In this document: positions 8,353 through 17,100 of the stretch, one piece after another
Layout of the letters: each line of letters starts with the position of its first letter
How positions within the stretch are numbered: position 1 is the stretch's first letter
From: CAZCPB01 sp044223975
GTDB taxonomy: Bacteria; Planctomycetota; Phycisphaerae; Phycisphaerales; UBA1924
DNA length: 45,614 bases
Assembly: GCA_044223975.1 (NCBI GenBank)
Contig: JBGALI010000027.1
Location: 1-45,614, forward strand
Direction: 5' to 3'
The notes under the pieces: generated by a model
The model's input: the letters and a program-made list of their open reading frames with translations, nothing else
What the model was told of the DNA's origin: nothing
Database searches by the model: none
Made by a program: the position numbers and the translations under genes

Positions 8353-9318
8353 TCAGCCCCTGAACTTGCGGACGTAGTCGATGTTGTCCGCGCCCGACCA
8401 CAAGAGCTTGAGTTCGGCGTCCGGTTCCTCGTTGAGGCAGCGCGTCACGGTCGCCTTCGAGATGCCTAGCCGTTTGGCCAGGTCCTGCTGCTCGGGTCGC
8501 GGCAGGAGCTTGGGCTCGCCCCGCTCGGCGGTCGCGTGGAAGTGCGCCTTGGCCGAACGCAGGTGCTCGCGGAGTTCTCGCTTAAGCCCGTCGATCGCGG
8601 CAGCCCGCGACTCCCGCTTCTTCTTTGGCTTGGCGGCACGGATCTGCGCCGGCGTCGCCAGCCCCGCCCGCTCAAGATGACCGAACTGGAACGCCTGCCA
8701 CGCATCTGCGGCCCGCCACGCGGCCCCGTCGGCCGCGACGACCTCGCCGAGCGAAGCAAGCGTCGCCCGCGCCGCGTCGGCAGCCGCCTTCACCGGCTCG
8801 CTCCAGTGCGACCGTCCCGGCGTGAGCACGATCGGCGGCTTCTTGGCTCCTGCCAACACCTCGTGCAGCGCCGTCAGCAGAGTTGCTTCATCGGGGCTCG
8901 CGATCAGGAAGACCGGGATCTGCAGCGCGGACCGAGGCTCCCAGTGCCCAAGTCGCACCGATCCGGGCAGTGTGCCAGCAGGTTCATGCGCGGTCTTGAT
9001 GTTCAGCGCCATGCAGAGTTGCCGTCTCAGCTCGCCCGGATTCACCGCGTGGAGCACGACATCGTCGAGCGAGAGATCCACGCGATCGGTTCGCCCCTCG
9101 TCGCACACCCCGACTAGCTGCCCATTGCGATGGCGCACCACGCGCAGCGGCGGCCTGCCCGGCTTGGGAGCCGGGTGAGCACTGGCGTGGTGCGCGGTGG
9201 GCACGAGCACCGGCTCGATCGCCGGCAGCGCCGAACCGCACCGCTCCCTCCATTCCGCCATCACCGCTGTGCCGGTTGGCCGCGCTTCGATGAACTGCCA
9301 GAGGAGATCAAGCGACAC
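8353..9318 (-). CDS. Hypothetical protein with C-terminal HTH, second gene of an unknown pair
   Basis: No family is recognised for this 321-aa protein. The first two thirds look globular, with strands such as LQIPVFLIASPDEATLLTALHEVL and PPIVLTPGRSHW that resemble an alpha/beta fold. A basic region AAKPKKKRESRAAA leads to a C-terminal helix-turn-helix, QQDLAKRLGISKATVTRCLNE, of the kind found in DNA-binding regulators. It starts at an ATG 11 bases inside the end of the 389-aa gene, so the two are translationally coupled and probably act together. Its place between the integration genes and the sigma factor suggests a control or replication-switch role, but the sequence does not prove this. 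Confidence 0.8.
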   Translation of the reverse strand: MSLDLLWQFIEARPTGTAVMAEWRERCGSALPAIEPVLVPTAHHASAHPAPKPGRPPLRVVRHRNGQLVGVCDEGRTDRVDLSLDDVVLHAVNPGELRRQLCMALNIKTAHEPAGTLPGSVRLGHWEPRSALQIPVFLIASPDEATLLTALHEVLAGAKKPPIVLTPGRSHWSEPVKAAADAARATLASLGEVVAADGAAWRAADAWQAFQFGHLERAGLATPAQIRAAKPKKKRESRAAAIDGLKRELREHLRSAKAHFHATAERGEPKLLPRPEQQDLAKRLGISKATVTRCLNEEPDAELKLLWSGADNIDYVRKFRG

Positions 9319-10477
9319 TTCCCACCACCCTCAGCAAGGTCGGCGTGAAACGCCGACGCGCAAGCCAGTCGTGGACCAGCGGCGCATCCGACTCGCGGTC
9401 GAAGACCGCCGCGTTCGGTGGCTTGATCGCCACCGATCGTGGGCGCTCCCCGTGCGTGAACTTGATCTTGAACACGGCCTTGAGCAGCGAGGCCGACCGG
9501 GGAATGGATCGGCGGATGTCGGCGAGCGCTGCGAACACATCGTCGGCCTGATGGATCTCGACGTGGCGCTGCTGGCAATCGTGCCGCCAACGGAGCTCGG
9601 TCAGCCGCACCCACTCGATGCCGTTCACGTCCGAGCAGACCAGACAGTCGGGGCCGCGATCGATGATGGGTGCAAGCGAGAACCTCCCGTTGACCTCGGT
9701 GCTGAAGATCGACTCGCTGTTGAAGAGCCGCTTGCCGAACGCGCGGCAGTACTCCTCGGTCTCGCCCTTGGCGTCCGCATGAACCGCGAGCTCGCCCAAG
9801 GCCCGATCGAAGATCACGATGTCGTACTTCTCGGGCCGGTAGAACACGCTCGACGACTCGCCGTTCTCGATGGTCCCCTCGCGCCGCAGCTTCTCGCCGT
9901 GCCGCACCAGGAACCACACCGCGTCGTCCTTCACGAACGGGAAGACGCGAGATCCGCGACCCTTCTTGCGCGTCTCGAAGTATGCGTCCAGATCCTCCTG
10001 CAGCCCCTGGATGATCTGCTCCTGCACGCCCCGAATACTCGGCAGGTGCGTCGCAACACTGGGGAAGTGCTCAAACTTCTTGGTGCGGATCAGGTACCGC
10101 TCGGCGTGGTAGCGCTGCAGCACCTCGGGATCATCAAGCCAGATCCGCACCGCCAGGTCCGCCGGCGAGAGACTCGGCGTCTCGCCGAGGGGAATGGCCG
10201 CGCGCCGCGCTTCGTCGAGCAGGTCCTCGTACATCTCCGGGGCGGAGAGTTCGTCGACGAAGAACAGCGCATCGAGAAGGGGATCGGGCGCATCGTCGCC
10301 CGGCTCGATGAGGAGCGTCGCCAGACGGTCGATGTTGAGCGGGCTGGCGGCCAGAAGCTCCTGCAGCGCGGGCCACCGCTCGGCGTGCCCGGCGAGGAAC
10401 CTCACCAGCAGGCCGGGGTCGATTTGCCGGAGGATGGACGGGCTTGAGAAACGGCGCAATCTGAAGCTGGACGACAT
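9308..10477 (-). CDS. Conserved-looking hypothetical protein, first gene of an unknown pair
   Basis: This 389-aa protein is of unrecognised family. A strong ribosome binding site (GGGGAGG, six bases before the ATG) marks the start. The N-terminal ~130 residues are helical, with repeated Leu/Ala-rich segments and acidic patches. Between about 130 and 300 lies a mixed alpha/beta region with RYLIRTKKFEHFPSVATHL, YDIVIFDRALGELAVHA and FGKRLFNSESIF. The protein is not membrane-associated by sequence. It overlaps the 321-aa HTH protein by 11 bases. The spacing from the upstream HTH gene (122 bases) allows its own promoter. Good codon bias and the strong Shine-Dalgarno site make it a confident gene with unknown function. 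Confidence 0.8.
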   Translation of the reverse strand: MSSSFRLRRFSSPSILRQIDPGLLVRFLAGHAERWPALQELLAASPLNIDRLATLLIEPGDDAPDPLLDALFFVDELSAPEMYEDLLDEARRAAIPLGETPSLSPADLAVRIWLDDPEVLQRYHAERYLIRTKKFEHFPSVATHLPSIRGVQEQIIQGLQEDLDAYFETRKKGRGSRVFPFVKDDAVWFLVRHGEKLRREGTIENGESSSVFYRPEKYDIVIFDRALGELAVHADAKGETEEYCRAFGKRLFNSESIFSTEVNGRFSLAPIIDRGPDCLVCSDVNGIEWVRLTELRWRHDCQQRHVEIHQADDVFAALADIRRSIPRSASLLKAVFKIKFTHGERPRSVAIKPPNAAVFDRESDAPLVHDWLARRRFTPTLLRVVGSVA

Positions 10478-10599
10478 ACGAAACCTCCCCGACGGTCTCC
10501 GCCCGCCGGAAGCGTGTTTGAACCCCCGGATGGCGTCACGCTGAAGCCGTTTGTGCGGGTTCTGTTGGTCCGCATGGTACCCGTGTCAAATCGCAATTG

Positions 10600-11070
10600 T
10601 TAGGGACATGACAGGGCTTCCACAGGTTTTCCTCGGACACGTGGAAGACCTGTCGGAACGCTCGCTTTTCCAAGCACTTGCGCCCATTTCCGGCGCTGTC
10701 CGGACCAGTCGGCAAGGGCCGCAACCTCCCGAAGATGCGTTTCCCGCAGGGGGTCCCGTCCGCGCCGGACCCGGGGCAGAAAGAGGATCGCCTCCTGGAT
10801 GTCCGGCGCGAGCAGAGTGAGGTTCAGAATCTGGGTCACCCGCGCCCGTGTGACGTGCCCGATCCGCGCGATGTCCGCCTGATCGGGAACCGCCCCGGAC
10901 CTGATGAGCCCGTCCATCTTGATCGCGAGCGCCATGAGCCTCGACACCCGCGGCACGCTCCCCTCCGGCGTGGTCTCCGTGATTGGCGCTGGCCCGGGCT
11001 TCATCTCCCGGCGGCCGCGGCTCCGCATCGAGAAATGGATCTGCTTCGTGACGGTCACGCCGGTGCTCAT
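10600..11070 (-). CDS. HTH (ParB/KorB-type) protein coupled to the recombinase
   Basis: This 156-aa basic protein begins with an ATG that overlaps the recombinase stop as ATGA. Its centre contains VPDQADIARIGHVTRARVTQILNLTLL, a helix-turn-helix like that of ParB-type DNA-binding proteins (ARIGHVTRARVTQIL). The C-terminus is Arg/Pro-rich. Small HTH proteins of this type often follow serine recombinases and DUF2924 genes in phage-like elements. It could be a recombination directionality factor or an autoregulator; neither is proved. It is the last gene of the integration operon, and a 122-base gap separates it from the next pair. Confidence 0.75.
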   Translation of the reverse strand: MSTGVTVTKQIHFSMRSRGRREMKPGPAPITETTPEGSVPRVSRLMALAIKMDGLIRSGAVPDQADIARIGHVTRARVTQILNLTLLAPDIQEAILFLPRVRRGRDPLRETHLREVAALADWSGQRRKWAQVLGKASVPTGLPRVRGKPVEALSCP

Positions 11071-12638
11071 GCGTCGATCTCCTCGGGGTCGGTGAAGTTG
11101 CCGTCATGAAACGTGACGCTGATCGACTCGGTGACGGCGTCGTACTCAACCTGACGGACGAGCAGTTGGACCAGCCGCTCGCGTTCCTCGGTGGTCAGGT
11201 GCTCCCAAAGCGGATCGAATGACTCGATCGCGCCGGCGAGCTCGTCCTCATCAAGCACGCGAGATGTGATTGCCTTGATCCGGCCTTCGAGCCGCCGCAC
11301 CTCGGCGTCGAGTTCGCGGATGTCCTCCCGGAGCCCGGACGCCCGCGCTGCTGAGCCGTTCTTGTCCTTGCCCGTTTCGGTGAGGCTTCTCAGCTCGCTG
11401 CGACATTTCTGAAGTCGCTCGCTCGCCGCACCCCGGGACTCCTCCATCGCTGCCGCCTGCACGCGGAGCCGTTCCTGCGCGCGGACGACCGACTCAGCGA
11501 CGAGCCCGTCGTCCTTTCCGAGCGCTCGGAGCTGGTCGATCACGAACTTCTCAAGCTCGAACGCCGGGAGCGACGGCCCCGGACATTCCTTCCAGCCACG
11601 CTTCTGGGCCTTCTGGCAGACGTAGTAGCGGTATCGCTTGGGGCCGTCCGTGGCGAAATGGTGGCCCATCGCGCAGCCGCAGGCCCGGCACTTCACCAGT
11701 CCCCGCAGCAGCGCACCGTGCTTGTTGCTGTAGCCCTTCCCTGCGTGCGTGCGGTTCTCGCGGAGCGTCTCGCCCACGCGGCGGAACAGGTCCTCATCAA
11801 CGACTGCCTCGTGGAGTCCGTCGTAGACCTCCGTCTTGTACCTCACCTTTCCAAGGTACGTCACGTTGGTCAGCAGCTTGAACATCGTGGACTTCTCGAA
11901 GCGGTGCCCTCCCCGGGCGAGCCCGTTCTTGGTTGTCCAAGACTTGTTCGACAGGCCACGCTCCTCGAGCCGCTTGATCGTCTGCTGGACCGAGCGGCAT
12001 TCGAGGTACAACGCGAAGATCTCGCGGACGAGCTTCGCCTCGGCCGCGTTCACGACGAGCTTGTTGCCGCCGGGCGAGAACTCGATGTCGTAGCCCAGGA
12101 CTGGTGGCCCGCCGCCCCAGCGTCCTTTCTTGCGGGCGGCCGCGATCTTGTCCCGCGTGCGTTCGGAGATGATCTCCCGCTCGAACTGCGCGAACGAGAG
12201 CAGGATGTTGAGCGTCAGCCGCCCCATCGAGTGGGTCGTGTTGAACTGCTGGGTCACCGAGACGAACGACACGTTGTGCCGCTCGAACGTCTCCATCATG
12301 CGGGAGAAGTCCAGCAGCGAGCGGCTTAGGCGATCGACCTTGTAGACCACCACGCAGTCGATCTTGCCAGCCTGAATGTCCGCCAGCAACCGCTGCACCG
12401 CCGGCCGTTCAATGTTCCCGCCCGTGAACCCGCCGTCGTCGTACCGCTCCTGCACACAGACCCACCCGGCGTGCTTCTGACTTGCGATGAAGTTCTCGGC
12501 GCTGTCTCGCTGCGCGTCGAGCGAGTTGAACTCCTGCTCAAGCCCCTCCTCGCTGCTCTTGCGGGTGTAGATCGCGCACCGCACCGTGGCCCGGGTGTCG
12601 AATGCAGCGCGATCGGTTGTGACAGGGCGTTTGCTCAT
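11067..12638 (-). CDS. Large serine recombinase (phage-type integrase)
   Basis: This 523-aa enzyme should integrate and excise the element by making double-strand breaks through a covalent serine link. The N-terminal resolvase domain has CAIYTRKSSEEG, with the nucleophile at Ser28, and the YKVDRLSRSLLDF motif with catalytic arginines. The recombinase domain follows (about 190-290). A zinc-ribbon has cysteines in CRACGCAM and YYVCQ, with a further Cys in KECPG. A coiled-coil segment lies near 390-460, as in other large serine integrases. The start overlaps the DUF2924 stop as ATGA. This is the clearest sign that the region is an integrative element. The attachment site cannot be defined from one window. 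Confidence 0.95.
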   Translation of the reverse strand: MSKRPVTTDRAAFDTRATVRCAIYTRKSSEEGLEQEFNSLDAQRDSAENFIASQKHAGWVCVQERYDDGGFTGGNIERPAVQRLLADIQAGKIDCVVVYKVDRLSRSLLDFSRMMETFERHNVSFVSVTQQFNTTHSMGRLTLNILLSFAQFEREIISERTRDKIAAARKKGRWGGGPPVLGYDIEFSPGGNKLVVNAAEAKLVREIFALYLECRSVQQTIKRLEERGLSNKSWTTKNGLARGGHRFEKSTMFKLLTNVTYLGKVRYKTEVYDGLHEAVVDEDLFRRVGETLRENRTHAGKGYSNKHGALLRGLVKCRACGCAMGHHFATDGPKRYRYYVCQKAQKRGWKECPGPSLPAFELEKFVIDQLRALGKDDGLVAESVVRAQERLRVQAAAMEESRGAASERLQKCRSELRSLTETGKDKNGSAARASGLREDIRELDAEVRRLEGRIKAITSRVLDEDELAGAIESFDPLWEHLTTEERERLVQLLVRQVEYDAVTESISVTFHDGNFTDPEEIDA

Positions 12639-13150
12639 TCCGTGACCTCCCGGTCCGTCAGGCCGAAGAAGAGCATGCCGTTCCAGTGCGAGCCCGTGAT
12701 CGCGTGCGCGACCGCGCTTAGCGACCGGAAGACCTGCCCGTCGTACTCAAAGCCGTTGGGAAGCACGATCACACGGTACTCGTGCCCCTTGAAGTTCCTC
12801 GTGAGTTTGGTCCCCGGAACCGGAACACGCGGGTCACGCTTGAGCGACAACTTGCCAGAGACCGTCCGTAGCGGCCCGATCGGTTGCGGCTGGGGTTGGA
12901 GCGTCGCGTCGTCGCCGTCCTTCGGCGGCTTGACCCGGAGGTCGGCGTCGCGGGCCAGTTCGCGGGCACGTTCCCGCGCCCGTTCGGACAGATCTCCCTC
13001 GGCCATCGCCTGGATCCGCCACGCAACGCGGCGGAACAGCCACTGCCGATTGCCGGACCGCGCCGGCTCGCCGAAGACCTCGGCGTACCGGGCCTGCAGT
13101 TGGCCCACCGTCATCCGTTCCAAGCTCGCGATCTGGTGCCTCATACTCAT
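12635..13150 (-). CDS. DUF2924 domain protein
   Basis: This 171-aa protein matches DUF2924: LERMTVGQLQARYAEVFGEP near the start, NRQWLFRRVAWRIQ at about 35-48, and a C-terminal beta-rich part with GTKLTRNFKGHEYRV, GFEYDGQVFRSLSAVAHAITG and HWNGMLFFGL. DUF2924 genes are found beside large serine recombinases in phages and integrative elements of several phyla, so an accessory role in integration or DNA binding is likely but undemonstrated. ATGA overlaps join it to both the small gene before it and the recombinase after it. The second Met (residue 3) is an alternative start. Confidence 0.9.
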   Translation of the reverse strand: MSMRHQIASLERMTVGQLQARYAEVFGEPARSGNRQWLFRRVAWRIQAMAEGDLSERARERARELARDADLRVKPPKDGDDATLQPQPQPIGPLRTVSGKLSLKRDPRVPVPGTKLTRNFKGHEYRVIVLPNGFEYDGQVFRSLSAVAHAITGSHWNGMLFFGLTDREVTE

Positions 13151-13416
13151 GCCGACTCTCCGCGTTTGAGCCCGTTCCGCTCGGGGCGTTCACCCGCGGG
13201 GAACCGAGCGGACACACTGAGGGCGGCATGGTGCGGAAGTTCAAGTCCATCGCCGCGAGATTTCTTGGGCGCGGAGATGTCCGATGCGAGCGGCTCAGAC
13301 GCGAGCCTCGCCAGGCCGGAAGCGATGATGTCGAGCAGTTCGTGCTGGCGCGTGCGCGGATCCACGATTGGCGCGGAGCGGCGTCGCTCCCGCCGGGATG
13401 GCAGGGGGTCGGGCAT
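13147..13416 (-). CDS. Small hypothetical protein heading the integration operon
   Basis: This 89-aa protein is of unknown function. The ATG at 13414-13416 was chosen because AAAGGAG precedes it at ideal distance and a promoter-like element lies only about 30 bases further upstream; the longer frame would start before that promoter. It is Arg/Pro/Ala-rich with a helical centre (QHELLDIIASGLARLASEPLA) and no membrane segment. Its TGA overlaps the DUF2924 start as ATGA. Short proteins at this position are common in DUF2924-recombinase operons. It may be a regulator or an excision factor, but no motif supports a choice. Confidence 0.7.
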   Translation of the reverse strand: MPDPLPSRRERRRSAPIVDPRTRQHELLDIIASGLARLASEPLASDISAPKKSRGDGLELPHHAALSVSARFPAGERPERNGLKRGESA

Positions 13417-13446
13417 CGGTGCTCCTTTGAGGTTCGGAGGCACCGG

Positions 13447-13480
13447 CCTATATCTGCGCGAGGAGTCGAAACTGTCGCGC
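13447..13480 (-). promoter_or_regulatory. Element-specific promoter-like sequence, copy 2
   Basis: On the minus strand it reads GCGCGACA, 12 bases, CGCGCAGATATAGG, matching both blocks and the gap length of 7533-7566. The downstream edge lies about 30 bases before the ATG of the first integration gene, which gives a short leader carrying AAAGGAG. The surrounding bases differ between the copies, so the conservation is confined to the promoter-like blocks. Confidence 0.6.
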
Positions 13481-13564
13481 GAGACACATTCACACACCGT
13501 CAACGACGTGCCATGACGTGGCCGGCACTTGCCGCGGCTCGTGCTAGGAACCGAACGGACGTCT

Positions 13565-14131
13565 CTACACGTGACGCATCCGCTTCGAGTAGCGCGGCAT
13601 GAGTTCGGCGATCATCCTCACCGCATCCGCGGGCGTAGACGCTGCGTGTACTTGATCATCTTCCACATCGGACTGCCGCACTCGTCCATCGATGCGGCTC
13701 GCACCAAGTTTCTTGCTCCAGCCATCTACCGCCAACGCAACCACTGGCCGGCGCATCTGCCATGCGAGCGCAATCTCCGAGAGTGTTCCGGCCCCGCCAC
13801 CGATCGCGATCACGCCATCAGAGTTGGCGACGATCAGGTTCCGAGCCAAGTTCATGCCCGTGGCAAGCACGATGTCTGCAGATGAGGATGCTTCATTCGG
13901 GTCATGTCCCGGCAGAATGGCGATGGTGTCGCCGTCCGCATACCTCGCCGAAGTGCGGGCTCCATCCATCGCCGCGGCCATGACGCCACCCAATCCGCCG
14001 GTGACGACCCGACATCCAGAGTCAACCAGCAATCGCCCGACGTCGCGTGCGAGCTCAATCTTCGGATCGTTCTGGCCGAGGTTCGAGTCTCCGATGACTG
14101 CGACCAATAGCCTCCTGGCGGTTGTACTCAC
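13565..14131 (-). CDS. LOG/SLOG-fold protein (TIGR00725-like putative nucleotide-binding or phosphoribohydrolase)
   Basis: This 188-aa Rossmann-like protein has RLLVAVIGDSNLG at the start, CRVVTGGLGGVMAAAMDGA at about 40-58, and IAIGGGAGTLSEIALAWQM at about 106-124. The last is the family's PGGxGTxxE motif with Gly in place of Pro. LOG proteins release free base from nucleotide monophosphates; SLOG relatives bind nucleotide-like ligands in conflict and signalling systems. The GTG start at 14129-14131 overlaps the stop of the giant gene upstream as GTGA, so the two are coupled. The pairing suggests it makes or senses a nucleotide or nucleotide-sugar used by the giant enzyme (inference). Confidence 0.85.
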   Translation of the reverse strand: MSTTARRLLVAVIGDSNLGQNDPKIELARDVGRLLVDSGCRVVTGGLGGVMAAAMDGARTSARYADGDTIAILPGHDPNEASSSADIVLATGMNLARNLIVANSDGVIAIGGGAGTLSEIALAWQMRRPVVALAVDGWSKKLGASRIDGRVRQSDVEDDQVHAASTPADAVRMIAELMPRYSKRMRHV

Positions 14132-17100
14132 AGTCGAACCTCCTTCCCATCCGCCAACTCCTGAACGGCAGTTGCGCGGTTGGGGATGCATGAACGCCGC
14201 AACGCCCAGCGATGAGCAAACTGACCAGCCTGCCAGGGCACGACTGAGAACGCTGCGTCAAAGCCCGCTTCGATGGTTGCTGCGACTGCCAACGAATCAT
14301 GGGTCCCGTTTGGGAATGCGAACACGCTGGGGCATTCGGGTCGCCCTTGATTCAAACGTTCAAGCCAGAAGCGTACTCGCCGAAGTTCTCGGCGCTGCCA
14401 TGTGATACCACGGCCTGCCAACAACTCGTGGCGCTCACCGTGGCCACCGATCATGACGAGATCCTTCGGCAGTGCGGCCAGTTCACCCTCAGACAAGTAC
14501 AGACTCTGCGGTGGCGCGGCATACGAGAGTCGCGCTTCCGCTAGCATGGCTCGCTGCTCCTCACGAGTGGCGCGGACAAACGAGCGCTTCCGGTCACCGC
14601 CAATCCAGGCTTCCACCTCGGCAACGTCCATCCGGCCTTCCAGTTCTGCGCTTGACAAAGCGGCATACAGGGCATCGACAGGGAGATGGTCGTCTCCTGA
14701 CGCAGCGCACATGGTTGGGAACAGCACGCAAGGACACTGCGCTGCCGCGAGCGCCGGCATCGCGTGATCAAGGAAGTCGCGATATCCATCGTCGAAAGTG
14801 ACCAGGCACGCGTTTGCTGGCAGGACTTCGTCTCCATCAAGCCACCGGACGTACCTGGCAAGGGTCACTGGCATGAACCGCCATTCAATGTCGCGGATCT
14901 GCTGTTTGAATACTTCGAGATCGACCACAGTACCTCGACGTCTCTGAACCCTGCAGGCGGGATCATCATGCTCCCGCGGAAGCACGCGGTGGTAGCAGAG
15001 CACGGGCACGTCCACAGGCGACCGCTCTACGCTTCGTCGGCTTGTTCGACGAGCCAGGCAAACGACTCCATCAGAAGAAGACTTGGCCCCGATCAAGAAG
15101 AGGTTGTCCCTGCTCGGCAGCAACGAGTCAAGCGATAGGCCGCCCGTTGACGTGCACTGATCAACTCGAAGGCCTTGGGTGGCGAGGTCCTTGAAAACAC
15201 GACTTCGTGGACGATGTACGTCGCCTCGACGAGTGCCTGATGGCAGTTCCTTGGTCCACAGGATCGTCTGCTCGATGCTCGCGCCCTCCGGAACCAAGCG
15301 CCGTTGCATCGTGGAATCGCCCGCGAGTGTGGCGTCGGGATCACAGATCACAATGATGAACCGTCCCTTTGGCGACAAGGACGCCGAGAGCCGTCGAATG
15401 GTCGCGAGGTACTCTTGGTCATGGCCAATCACGCAGAGCACAAGGCTGCAAATCACGAGATCGAAGGTCCCAGCTTGCCCAGCCAGTGCTTCATCGGCAT
15501 CACCCGTGCACCATTCAATCGGGAGGCCATCCTTCGAAATGACTTGCCACCTATCAGCGAGGCTGCCATCGGGATCAAACGCGACAACTCTCGCTCCATC
15601 CTGTGCAAGCGCAGCCGCTATTCGTCCGTGTCCACACCCAAAGTCCAGAACACGAGCCGGCTTCCATCGGCGTGCGATATCCAAGACCGCATCGTCAATG
15701 ACCTCGCGCTTACTCGGCGGCTCGATGGCGGCTAGGAGCGATTCCCACCCCTCAAGCTCAGGCACCGTCTGGTCAGCCAGCGCCCGACGCATCAGCTCAG
15801 ACAAGTCGTTGCGGTCATGGAATCGCAGCGTGAGCCACGCTCGCTGCACCATCGAGCGAAATCCTTGCTCGGAGAACGGGCGAATGTCTGAGCCGTAATC
15901 GATCAGCCGCACGCCAGCCTTGGTGCGAAGGAGGTTCTTTGGGTGGAAGTTCGTCGTGACGACACCCGCGGCCCGGCACTCGCGGAGGATGCCGATGATG
16001 TCTGCAGCTTGTCCCCCGACGTAGAACTCGCCATCCTCAAGTGGATACTGAATGACCTTGCGCGAACCGGGAGCAGAGGGCATGGAGCAACGGCACAGTG
16101 CGTTGCCGTGCGCGGCGCTGACCACCAACGCCTGCATTCCGAGCCACGCGCCATTGGCCGCCGACCGCTTTGAGTAATCGATGACCTTGACGACAGTGTC
16201 GGAGGCTGCGAACACCACTCCTTCGCCGCCGGTCCCGAGCAGCCGAAGCGGCTCCGACGGCGTGAGGCTTTGGGCAACCGCGTTCGCCGCTGCGATGCGT
16301 TCCTGACGAAACCAGCCGTCCTCACCCGTGAAAGCCTTTGCGGAGCGATGCTGCTTCACCATCGCACTCAAGCCGCGGAGGAAGTCCCGGACCTCATCGC
16401 CGGGTACTTCAAGCACGCTCTCGACAACCTTCTCGACCTTCTCGATCGCAAACTGCTCGCGAGTGCGAGTCAGAAACTGCGCAAGACTTTGCACTGCTGC
16501 AGTGCACCGAGGATCCCGGAAGAGCTTTGTGTCGGCCAAAGCAGGGCCCAATGTCCCTCGCGTGATCTGATCGCACAACCCCTGAATGCGCCAGCAGCTC
16601 ATTAGCAACGCGGCCGTTCGCTCCGTCAAGTACTTCTTGAATCGCGACTCAGCGAGATCGAGATCGCCCTTTCGGAAACTCAGATCGTCGGGGACTTCCG
16701 CTCCAAGCCCGTCTCGCAGGCGTCGCTCCCGCCGGCGCACGAGCACGTCCTCCAGCGCCGAGTAAAGGGCGTACCCGCGGATGTCGGGCACCAAGCGCCC
16801 CAGATCCAACCCGATGGGTGCTTCGCTTGTCCTGTCGTGCCGGATCGGGAGTGTGGCTCCAACGATGCGCCGACCGCCGGCGTATCGATTGAGGAGCGCC
16901 CAGATCATGTCCGAACGACGAAGCACATCCCCCGCAAAGCGAGGAGCTAGATTCGGAAACTCCGAGAAAGCCGCACAGTCGAACACGAACGTGTTCGTGC
17001 CTCGCTGCACCGATGGTCGCATGCTGGCAATCGAATCAAACGGCGAATCGAGAAGGAGCGGGCGAAACACACCTTGACCCGCAAGGATCCGCGGCAGGGC

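Noticed and set aside
10561..10589. TTGACA (minus strand, 10584-10589) as a promoter of the 389-aa gene
   Set aside because: The hexamer is perfect but the bases 16-18 further on (AACAGA region) match the -10 box poorly; left as unproved.
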